Positions 11,251-24,700 of a DNA stretch of 64,000 bases are shown here, piece by piece. Location: the NCBI GenBank assembly GCA_964035575.1, contig OZ037860.1, positions 520,689 through 584,688 on the forward strand, written 5' to 3'. This DNA is from Rhynchopus sp. YZ270_cl-10. Its lineage: Eukaryota; Euglenozoa; Diplonemea; Diplonemida; Diplonemidae. Below the pieces are notes generated by a model, which was not told the DNA's origin, did no database searches, and saw only the letters and a program-made list of their open reading frames with translations. Both the position numbers and the translations under genes were made by a program. Position 1 is the stretch's first letter. Each line of letters starts with the position of its first letter.

Positions 11251-13428
11251 CTACACAACGCTTTGTTCGCCATACATCCCCGGGAGCTCTTCGGCCTGAG
11301 CAGAGGGATACGCGTTGCTGTACTCGTTGAATGCATTAGGGGATTTAGGTGCTGTGGTCGTTTGCTTCCTTGCCACATAGCACACCACGAGCACCACAGC
11401 CGCAATCGCAACAAGAGCCACACCGACACTGATACCGACAATGGCACCCACAGAGAGCCCTCCGTCGTCTGAATCAGTAGACGCAAACGCTCCCTTTGTG
11501 TCAAGATCTGCTGTCGGCAGTGCTGTTGGTGCTGCTGTCGGTGTAGCCGGCGGTTCTGCTGTGGGAGGCGCAGGTGTGGACAGACACTCGTAACGGAAGG
11601 CAAAATCACCACCATCACTCCCAGCCTCACTGGTGAAGAACACGTAGGTGAATCCTGTCGAAGTGAAGGTGAAGTCCTCAACAGTGTCCAAACCAGTCGC
11701 GTTGAAGAAGGTGGTCCAGACTCCGCTCTCTCTCTGCACCATCCACAGAGAGTCGTTGCCAATGTTGAAAGACGTCCATGTGATGTGCACAGCAGCTTCG
11801 CACCGTATCTCCCAATACTCCTCGTCATTCGGCCCGTACTTCATGTGGATCACATCCCCAGCAGTGTTCAGTGTTGATGGAAGAGCAGCAGGCACAGCGT
11901 CACAGGCCCACGAGAACAGCACCTTCTTGTTCCCAGTCTTCATACTCCAGTCATCGACACAGTTGTGTGTGGTGCAAAGCTTTTTCTCGTCAGTGTCGTG
12001 TGCTCACCACTGACACGTGACTCCTCGTTCCCGTCGATGCTGATGATGAACTCGCCATTAAAGTCGTTCAAGTACTGCACCACAAAGATGCCGTCACAGG
12101 AAACAGTCCAGACGGTGTCAGCGATCTTTGTGGGAAGCAGCCTGTCCACGATGCCACTGCTCGGCAGTGCAATGTCGTTCGACAGACACTCGTAACGGAA
12201 GGCAAAATCACCACCATCACTCCCAGCCTCACTTTTGAATAACACGTAGGTGGATCCTGTCGAAGTGAAGGTGAAGTCCTCAACAGTGTCCAAAACCAGT
12301 CGCGTTGAAGAAGGTGGACCAGTCGCCGCTCTCTCTCTGCACCATCCACAGAGAGTCGTTGCCAATGTTGAAAGACGTCCAGGTGATGTTCACTTCTTCG
12401 TGTTCCTTGCACTGCAGAATCCAGTACACCAACTCATTTGGCCCGTACTTCAATGGGCTCACATCCCCAGCAGTGTTCAGCGTTGATGGAAGAGCAGCAG
12501 GCATAGCGTCACAGGCCCACGAGAACAGCACTTTCTTGTTCCCAGTCTTCATACTCGCAGTCATCGACGCAGTTGTGTGTGTTGGAAAGTACAGTTTGGT
12601 AACTCTGCTCTGCTCACCACTGACACGCAAGTTCTCGTTCCCGTCGATGCTGATGATGAAGTCGCCACCAAAGTCGTTCAAGTACTGCACCACAAAGATA
12701 CCGTGACAGGAAACAGTCCAGACGGTGTCAGCGATCTTTGTGGGAAGCAACCTGTCCACGATGCCACTGCCCGGTAGTACAATGTCGTTCGACAGACACT
12801 CGTAACGGAAGGCAAAATCACCACCATCACTGCCAGCCTCACTTTTGAAGAACACGTAGGTGAATCCTGTCGAAGTGAAGGTGAAGTCCTCAACAGTGTC
12901 CAAACCAGTCGCGTTGAAGAAGGTGGGCCGGACGTTCATCCACAGAGAGTCGTTGCCAATGTTGAAAGACGACCAGGTGATGTGCACGTCTTCGTGTTCC
13001 TTGCACTGCAGGGTCCAGTACACCAACTCACTTGGCCCGTACTTCATGTGGCTCACATCCCCAGCAGTGTTCAGTGTTGATGGAAGAGCAGCAGGCACAG
13101 CGTCACAGGCCCACGAGAACAGCACCTTCTTGTTCCCATGCAACTTCACACTCGCAGTCATCGACACAGTTGTGTTTGCTGAAAAGCTGGTTGTCGTCAG
13201 TGTCATGTGCTCACCACTGACACGTGACTCCTCATTCCCGTCGATGCTGATGATGAACTCGCCATTAAAGTCGTTCAAGTACTGCACCAGAAAGATGCCG
13301 TCACAGGAAACAGTCCAGACGGTGTCGGCAATTTGCTCGGGAAGCAGCCAGTCCACGATGCCAGTGCTATTGTCAAGGTTGTGCACACCAGCGTGCAGCG
13401 CCATGGTTGCCACAAGAACTGAATACAC
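11251..13428 (-). CDS. Type I membrane protein with three tandem CUB-type repeat units (two frameshifts)
   Basis: Three near-identical extracellular units of about 190 residues are followed by a Pro/Thr-rich stalk, one membrane helix (about 11375-11455, GAIVGISVGVALVAIAAVV) and a short cytosolic tail. Each unit ends in a CUB-like module (ITWTSFNIGNDSLW ... GGDFAFRYECL) after a related half starting IADTVWTVSC. CUB domains bind proteins or sugars outside the cell. Two single-base changes against the sister repeats break the frame: an extra A at about 12292-12295 and a lost base near 11947. Because the repeats are so alike, assembly error is as likely as decay. The start is unsure. The first in-frame ATG (13404) lacks a signal peptide, while the open frame upstream (NTVYSVLVATMALHAG) looks like one, so a short first exon probably lies upstream. 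Confidence 0.7.
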
Positions 13429-13461
13429 GGTGTTTCTTATCAGCCCTATTGACGATAGGTC

Positions 13462-13621
13462 GTGTTTGAGAAGGGGGGGGAAGTACTGGTATTATATCAT
13501 GTAGAGATGAACCAGAAGAATACCCAGTCATTGCTATTGCTCTTAGGTAGAATAAAGTGAAGTTGATAGTGCAAAACGCCTCTGGGACACAAGGCATTGA
13601 CTGAAGAAAAGAATGCATAGC
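13462..13621. repeat. 160-bp repeat upstream of CUB gene, duplicate of 6681-6840
   Basis: Second copy of the 160-bp block, ending in the tRNA-like short repeat AACGCCTCTGGGACACAAGG. It begins within about 40 bases of the presumed 5' end of the CUB gene. Confidence 0.7.
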
Positions 13622-14574
13622 TGCCCCCCCTTCGATAAAAGAGGAAAGTGCTGCAGCAGGAAAGGGTTTCTGGTGCTCCTGACGACCCCATATTGCGTAC
13701 TTCTTGCGTAGTTGTTGCGTATTTTGGATTTCTGGGGTACCAGTTTCTATATAAAAAAAATCAACGGAGGTGGGATGGGGTAATAGGCTTTTTTTTTCTG
13801 CCTTCGAGCAAAAAAAAAATAAATTTTTTTCGTGCTTTCTCACCCCCCCTTCCCGTACTCAGCGGGCCATCTTATTTTATGATTCGCTAGGTGGGGGATG
13901 GGTATCGGTAGATTTGTCCCCGTTTCTTCTGGTTAAGCTGCTGTCACCATTACACACAAAAGAACTCGTTTTATTGCAAAATGCTTTTCTTACCTCTTTT
14001 CTTCCGATGCTACGCCAGAAAGGGGGTTAAAAAAAAAATGGGGGAAGGAAACCACTTTACGACGGGGGAAAAAAAAATGGGGTTTTATGAAGAAATGCAA
14101 ACTTATTTTAAAAAAATGTTGCTTCTTGCCGCTATATATTTTTGAAATAGAAAAATGCTTTCTTTTCGTGGTATTGCACGTTTTTTGGTCATTTTTTTTT
14201 TTTTCTTGTTTTTTTGTTTTGTTTTTTTTTTTCAGGTTGCAAAAATAATATCACTGGAGTCCACTACCAAAGTTTGTATAGTATTTTGGAAATGAACACA
14301 ATCTTATGCCACATAAATGCAAAATGAGAGGAACGGGGAAGGACGTAATAGTGGGAGCTTCCTTTTGGTTTTAGTATTTTGTGTATAAAATCGGTTACAG
14401 CAGAGACAAGAATCATTAAAATACCAGCACGGTAGGGAAGGGAGGGAGAAAACACACACCCCCATTAAGATCCGAAGACATTGCAAAAAAACTTAGGCAC
14501 AAAATGTCAACTTTACGTTTTTAACAAAAAAACAAAATATGCAAAACTTACACAGATAGAAACAGAGAGGGCAA
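13622..14574. other. Gene-free, T- and A-run-rich stretch
   Basis: Holds long homopolymer runs and no supportable gene. The rightmost 20 bases before 14575 match the sequence after the second GAPDH gene and belong to that duplicated unit. Confidence 0.5.
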
Positions 14575-18165
<3,591 letters not shown>

Positions 18166-18593
18166 CTAGCTAAGAAAGCTCTCCTTCAGCTTCTCGGTTC
18201 TGCTCTTGGGCTTGGACTCACCCCCTCCTGTAGCACTGCGGAAACCGTCCTTCACTTTGTCGGTCGCAGTCTTCGGCTTGCAGTACCCATGTTCCCGAGC
18301 GAGCTTTATCCCGAAGATCAGACCCCCGACAGTCATGGCATACGTAAGAACGAAGATCAGGAACTGTTTTAAATATAGGATGTAGCATGAATATAAACTG
18401 TAGATACCTTAACAATGAACGCCATCCCGCCACCATCGTCACTCGAGGAAGACGACGATGTGTCCGGCACGTTTGTCTCATTTTCAGGCGAATCCGTTTC
18501 GTTGAAACACTCGGCACCAAGCATCCGGCTGCACAGCACCAACGCACCTATAACATGACATACCCACGCCCCTTGCAAGGCCAGACGAGCCAT
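18166..18593 (-). CDS. Small secretory-pathway single-pass membrane protein, paralogue A
   Basis: Two exons (18593-18408, 18363-18166) joined in phase 0 across a 44-bp intron give 127 aa. The order is: signal peptide (about residues 1-27), a short acidic Ser-rich luminal stretch with two NET sequons, a hydrophobic membrane segment running across the exon joint (FIVKFLIFVLTYAMTVGGL), and a basic cytosolic tail with GYCKP and FRSATGGGESK. The same architecture and many of the same residues occur in the gene at 19928-20576. I do not recognise the family. Compared with paralogue B, the tail is 14 residues longer. Confidence 0.7.
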
Positions 18594-18690
18594 GTGTTGG
18601 GCGGCACCCCCCTGCCCCTTTACTCTGGTATCGTGTTGGGTTGGGGGTATGGTGGGAAATTAGCGACGCCGTTCCCTTGAGTCGCTCGAG

Positions 18691-18825
18691 ATGGAATACA
18701 AAGGGAACTGGTTCAGAGTCTGTGAATCACATTCTGAGTTGTTACAGCAGAACACGAAGCAGAAGTGTCTGGAGTTTTGCGAGAAGTGGAACTGGAAGTC
18801 TGCAGACTCCAGGCTCGAGCATTGA
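18691..18825 (+). CDS. Possible small ORF or terminal exon, 44 aa
   Basis: A Cys- and Trp-containing frame (MEYKGNWFRVCESHSELLQQ ... KSADSRLEH) reads more like protein than the homopolymer frames around it, and an AG lies upstream. It is short, would be the only + strand gene in the window, and I do not recognise it. It may be chance. Confidence 0.2.
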   Translation: MEYKGNWFRVCESHSELLQQNTKQKCLEFCEKWNWKSADSRLEH

Positions 18826-19091
18826 GTACAGGTTTGCAAAATGGAGGATGTGGAGGCATGTCAATTGAGTGAGGTTTTTTGTTTTTTTGCATATTCGCTT
18901 CTTTTGCAGATGTGGGTTTTGTTTTTGCGGTCTCCCAGTTTCTTGTTAGGAGTGTGTGCAGATACACCTTGCGACCCCATCCCCTTTTAGCTATCAACAT
19001 AAAGATAATATCACATCCACACGTTTCTTTTTTCAGGGCCAGCAAGGGAGGGGAGACCACAAAAACACCTTTTGCATATTTTTGAACAAAA

Positions 19092-19172
19092 GTGAAGTTA
19101 GTGCAAAAAAAAACGTCTCTGGGACGCACTGACACTCCGCGGGTTATCGAACCCCCAGAGTGTTGCACTTAG
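19092..19172. repeat. tRNA-like short repeat with two hairpins
   Basis: AGTGCA at the left pairs with TGCACT at the right. Inside, ACACTC/GAGTGT encloses GGGTT/AACCC around an ATCG loop. GGGTTATCGAACCC resembles a degenerate pol III B box, and the TAGTGCAAAACG of the sister copy at 39598 resembles an A box about 37 nt upstream. Other copies are at 39598-39683 and, partial, at 4697, 6778, 13556, 35908, 54557. Confidence 0.5.
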
Positions 19173-19927
19173 GAAGTTGCTGTCAAGGAAAACTGTAAAA
19201 CAGGCACAAACAAAACACCACCACAAACCTTCAAAGGGGGGGGACACACCCTTTTTTGAAGAACAGTGTTGATTCCAGGGACGCTATCTCTCCAAAGGGG
19301 TCTGGAATAAACACAGAAGCATATCACAAAAAAAAAAAAAAACTCCGCTTTTTTTTGAAAACGGCGGCTAGTGTAAACGAAGCTTTTTCCTGCATGGTAT
19401 CAACGCTCTTTGGTTGTTCGAGCAGGTTCTGTATCCAGACAACAACAAAATTGATTTGAACCACAAAGCCCTCATGAATGTGCACTACTCTGCACACAAA
19501 GGGGGGGAAGAAAACTTTGGTAAGGTAAACCTGAGGGCACTCACTTCAAAAAACAAAATGAAGACAGTGCATGCCGCCTCTGGGAGGCAAGGTACTTACT
19601 CCGTGGAAACAAAAAGAAAAAAAGGGCACCATCTCCTGTCGGCTAGACAATGACGAAGGAGTGCGCACCTCGTCTCCTTGAGAGACAGACAGAGACGAAC
19701 AACATAGTCGGCAAGATGTGTTTAGGATTCTTCACAAAATGTCGTCAAAGAAGAAAAAAATTTTGACTTGAAACACAAAAGCCCTCTCGTGACAGTGTAC
19801 CTCCCACCGAAGAATGCGCCCCTCAAAGAAGATACCACACAACTCCTGTGTTGCTGTCCAAAATGGTAATAACATCAGTACTCCCCAATACCCCAAATCC
19901 CCCCCCACCCGATAAGTTGACACGGTA

Positions 19928-20576
19928 TCATTTCTTGTCGCCACCACCCGTCGCACTCCTGAACCCAGCCTTCACCTTGTCCGCAGTTGATTCAGGCTTG
20001 CAGTATCCGTTGTCGCGTGCGAGCTTTATCCCGAAGATCAGACCCCCGACAGTCATAACATAGGTAAGGACGAAGATCATGAACTGTGAAGTGTTTTGTT
20101 TAAAAAAAAACAATGCGATTCATAAGGGGGTCAATAAGAACGGTGAAAATGATTTGGATATCTCTGGTTTGGTTTTATCTTTTTTGACAGATTCCACGAC
20201 AAGGCAAAGTTTTCTTCCCTTTTGTTGTCGTTTCCTCTTTGTTGCATTTGGCAAAGAGGAAACTACAAAAAGCACCTCCAAATTTAAGAAAAGTTTGAAA
20301 GGTTGATCCTAAGCCTCTCGTGATTGGTCTGATTAGATTATTAGCTTATTCATCAGTCATTTTGTTTTTTGATGCCACCCCTTACCTTTGCATTTAATGA
20401 GCACATACCTTAACAATGAACGACATCCCACCGCCGTCACCAGAGGATGACGACGCCGTGTCCGGCACCTCTGTCTCGTTTACGGCAGGCAGAGGTGTGA
20501 TCTCCGCCACCACCCCCACCATCAGCTGCGCACACAGCAACACCACCCCCATGACCCCGACAGCTTCGACCCTCAT
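19928..20576 (-). CDS. Small secretory-pathway single-pass membrane protein, paralogue B
   Basis: Two exons (20576-20409, 20083-19928) in phase 0 give 107 aa, with an intron of 325 bp against 44 bp in paralogue A. A signal peptide (MRVEAVGVMGVVLLCAQLMV) is followed by a luminal NETEVPDTASSSS stretch, a membrane segment FMIFVLTYVMTVGGLIFG and a basic tail with GYCKP and FRSATGGGDKK. The splice site falls at the same residue as in A, just before the hydrophobic core. This position and the shared motifs make common descent clear. The function is unknown. The longer intron holds a degenerate copy of the hairpin family at about 20297-20332. Confidence 0.7.
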
Positions 20577-21715
20577 TGGTTCCCTCTTCCCTTTTATTAG
20601 CTTCTGGTTTTACCCGCCTCTGCACACCAAGGCAATAGTGTTTTTACTTTTTCTCTGTAATTATGGTAAGGAAGAGAAAATCAGGAATATTTGGGGAGAA
20701 AAAAATACAAAATAATGTCGTTTTTTTTACTATCGGGGTTGTTTCTCTAATGGGCTATTTGTGTTGCGGTTTTTTTTTTAGTGCAGACAGAGGGATGAGC
20801 TTCACAATAGTTTTGTTTTTTAGTTTGTGTGGGGGAAAAGGGGAGGTAAGATGGAGCTCAGTCTTTTATTGTTTTGTTTTAGATAACCCTTTCCCCCCCC
20901 TGCAGTTACAGCAACGAACGTTACTATCAAATAAAAAAGGGGGGGTAGAGAAGAAGAGCCAAAACAAAAAAAGAAGAAGAAAAAACCCCCACACACACAC
21001 AACGAAAACATAATAAGTTAGCTGTTGACAGAATGCAAAAGGCAAAAATGGTTTTTCTCTGCCCTCCCCACCCCCCTTTCCCCTACTAAGAAACACCACT
21101 CTGTAACAGCAGCGTTAAAATACGCTATATTTTTTTTGGGGGGGGAACAAAAGAGGGAATGAATACTGTGGAGTCTAGGTTTGATTGAGTGTGGGGTCTC
21201 CTAAAGAGTCTATGGTGAGAAAAAAGAATTTTCATCATTTGGTGTGTTCCGGGGTATCGAAAAATACAATTTTTCATTTCAATTCACAACTCTTCACAAA
21301 AATATGGCCAAAATTATGTTGTGAAAATTTGTGAAGAGTTGTGAAGATGTGTAAAATCCCATACACCGGAACACACCAATCATATGCAATCAATAAATTG
21401 ATAGTATATGGTGAGGGATCAACAAAAATGTTCCCATCTTTCTTAAGAGAAAATTTTGAAAAACGCAAACGCCTCACCGTACATCGGCGGACACAGGCAC
21501 TGAATCAAAAGAAAAGAGAGAGAATACGTGAAAAGATGCGGTTTCGCTGTGCACAGACAACATTCAAACAAAAGGTAACAATGAACCTCAGCCTCTTAGA
21601 GCTTCGACCTCAAAGGAAATCTTAAAAAGATGAAATATATCACTGAAACGCACCCCTTTTTTTCCCACTCCATCACAAAAAAATGAGGCTTCTTAAAAAT
21701 CTCAAAAAATCTAAA
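20577..21715. other. Gene-free stretch with a small foldback element
   Basis: No gene could be supported. Simple A/T and C/A runs dominate. A 140-bp inverted-repeat element lies at 21240-21379, and a partial tRNA-like repeat lies at about 21462-21510. Confidence 0.5.
21240..21379. mobile_element. 140-bp foldback (MITE-like) element
   Basis: TTGGTGTGTTCCGGGGTAT and its inverse ATACACCGGAACACACCAA bound an inner inverted pair (TTCACAACTCTTCAC ... GTGAAGAGTTGTGAA). TCAT flanks both ends, which could be a 4-bp target duplication or chance. It is far too short to encode a transposase. Confidence 0.6.
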
Positions 21716-24700
21716 TTATGGCCACCTGCTTACATTCCGTTTCAGAGTAGCTACGTATACCCAGACGGAGCAATAATTCTGTGCTTGGTAGGTTCCGTAC
21801 CCGCGGACGTGGACTCCTATGGCGAATTCGGTCAATCGTTCTACAGGGTCAGAGAGGTAGATGCCGCTGTTGACGATGGCCTTGCGGATGGCGTCGAAGT
21901 TGCTCCATGCGAAGTGAAGCGGGAATCCGTGCATATCATATGAAGAGAGGGCCTCCCTTAAGGCAGATTTGTGCAACTCTATCAGGTTCTCATGCGTCGA
22001 TTCGAGCCAGAGCTTGTCACGTTCGTCTCCGTCTTCTCCTCTGCCAAGGCCATATCCAGCGACATGTGCTTCTTCAAGTGCCGGGAGAATAACCGCATCA
22101 AGAACACCCCTCCCCTGTACATCCAAAAGATTTCTAAACGTCGTCAACATAGTTTTAACCGGGGCACGCAGTTCCTTTATCAATGTTTTAATTTGATCGG
22201 TGAGTTGAAGCTGCAGGCGGACCTCAAAATCCGCCTCGATTGGTCTGCAATTCACCACCAAACTGGTCTGGCAGGTTTCAGACGGAGACTCCTGCATGCC
22301 GACAAAAAGCTGCCTCCAGCCCCTCCCAGAATTCACATCCCAATCCATTCTGCGAGGATGCCCTGCAGCTTGGATATTACAAAAGATGTTTCTGTGGTTA
22401 AACAGAAGCGCAACGTCTCTGAGCGGACACCTCGTGGAGTTGAGGGTATAACGATCCCCTGAAACCGGATCCCAGAGGAGGTATAAATCCTTTTCTGCAG
22501 CACAACGGGTCAACACAAAGGAGGCCTTTATGTGAACATCGGTCCGACCGAGCACTACATACACCTCAGAGAAGCGCCGCAAGGGGGGCTCCGCAAGAAA
22601 CGTAAAGAAGTTTGCCAGAAGCACTGCATGGTCGTCGTAGCTCCCTGCCCCCGTTGCTAGCATCTCGGCAGAGGTAGGCCAGATGGTTTCATCCTCCGAT
22701 GCCTTCGTGTACAACGGAATCAACGACACAAAACGCGCCACCATATATTCAGGGTTATGCTCTGATACCAAATGCGCTGGAGGCTCCATCCCTGCAGCTT
22801 TCATAAACCTTGTCAATAACACCGCCTTTTTATCAGTATTATGCACTAATCCTAATACCCTTCCAGCGCGAAGAGATTTTAAATGTGGGTCTGTTGCGCT
22901 TGAAAGCGCGGACTTAACCTGCGATTTGCATCGGAGAGTCCAACGTTGAGCATGCCAGAAAATCCCTGCCGGTTCGTTTGAATGAACTGCGTCGAACATT
23001 TCGTCGTTCTGCGGTGGGGTCAGGTCTGGAGACAACGTGATATATACTGAAATGCTTGAGGACCGGCTCGTCTCCTCCCCAGAGGTGTTCTTTTGATGTG
23101 CGTACCCTAGGGCAACGCATGGGATTTTGAGGGGGATGACACCCTCCCAGGTGGATTTGTTGCTGCAGTAGAGGGTGTTAAAGGGGATTTCGCAAGACCC
23201 TATGAAACGCTTGAGTTCGTAGTAGTTGACAGTGGTGCCTTCTGCACGGCGATGCAGATCCGCGTTTTGTCGATGTATTTTGACTTTGTCAAACACCCGA
23301 ATTTCAATCGGATCATCAATAAGAGAGAGCGTCTCATGCTTGCAATCATCAATCGGAAGAGGAAGTTTGAGTGTTTCGAAAAAGAGTGGGTCTGGTCCGA
23401 CAGTAGATTTCGACCGTTTAGGCCCGCAGGGTCCGAACCGTACTTCAACAAATAAATCAGTTTCGTACGTCTCCTCATCCTTATCTCGGCGTTGTTGTGT
23501 GTCTTCTGGAACTTCTAATTCGATTGCACCAAACCCGGATTGTCTTGGACGAGAGGAGCGCATTGCACCTTGAGATTCTACCAGGTGTTCACGACAGCGG
23601 ACCGGAACGTTCCCCCCGCTTTTGACGTAGATGAGGAGAGATGGGGTTTCTCCGGTGCTTTCGATGATGACTTCGTCGACGACTTTACGGTATGGACGTA
23701 GCTTTGTTATAGGTTTGAAGAAGTCTGCGATGATCTCGCAAAGGTTGCGTCCAGTCTCCTCCACCGGTTGTGTTACAATGCTGCGCAGTACGTCTATGTC
23801 ACGTCGTGCACCCTTTACAAGCGCAGCCTTGGCTTTGCGGATCTTCGCCAGCCACGCCTCTGTCGTCAACCCCATTATGTCGTTCCGCTCCTCTGCGACA
23901 TCTGCCATGTTTTGGTCAGTAGCCTCACCATCTCTTGCCCAATCCCGCCGGGTAGGGTATTGAGGAACCGGTTTGCTTTCAGGTCCGACCAATCGTGTGT
24001 CCTGTTTATCGGTCCGCTGCAACGATGACTGCGTACTCCGGAGATGCCACCGATGCTGTAACAACACAGACCGCGACACCAACCCAGGGCGCGGCTCCAC
24101 TCTCCGCGGTGGGAGAAGCACTGCAGAGAGCACACCTTCCTGTTGGTGGATCATTGCGTTTTTCCTTCGGTTGCTTGATGCGAGGGACCGACCGTGGCGT
24201 TCTGCAAGCTTCCGCATGAGGGGTTGCTGTATCGGATCGTTTGGGTCGAGAAGACCTTGCACCACCTCTTTTGTCACTGTCTTCAAATCCATAAACTGCG
24301 ACGGATTGCCCGCCACAGGGAGCGGTGCACGCGACGGCGCAGTACTGTCATGCTGCGACCAAAACGCCTCTGCCAACAACGTACCCGCTGTGGGCGCCTC
24401 CTCCGACCCAAAGGGGTACCACAGTTCATGCCGCCTGCCTTGAAACGCACCAGGCTCGAATGGAGAACGACCAAAGGGCGGGGTGATGGTAATGTAGCCG
24501 CAAGGCGTAGCTCGGGTCAGACCAGCGCGTCCTCGTTGTAAGACCTGAATGAGAAGGGCTTCTGGTTCCTTTGCAAGGTGCAGGCGGACCAAAGAGCGCA
24601 TGCGGACGCGGTAGTCTCGTGCCATAGGCTTCCATTCGGTGCGTGCTGCGTAGCGGCCGGATCCGTCGCCGTCGCGGAGGCGGACGAAGATTTTGCACAT

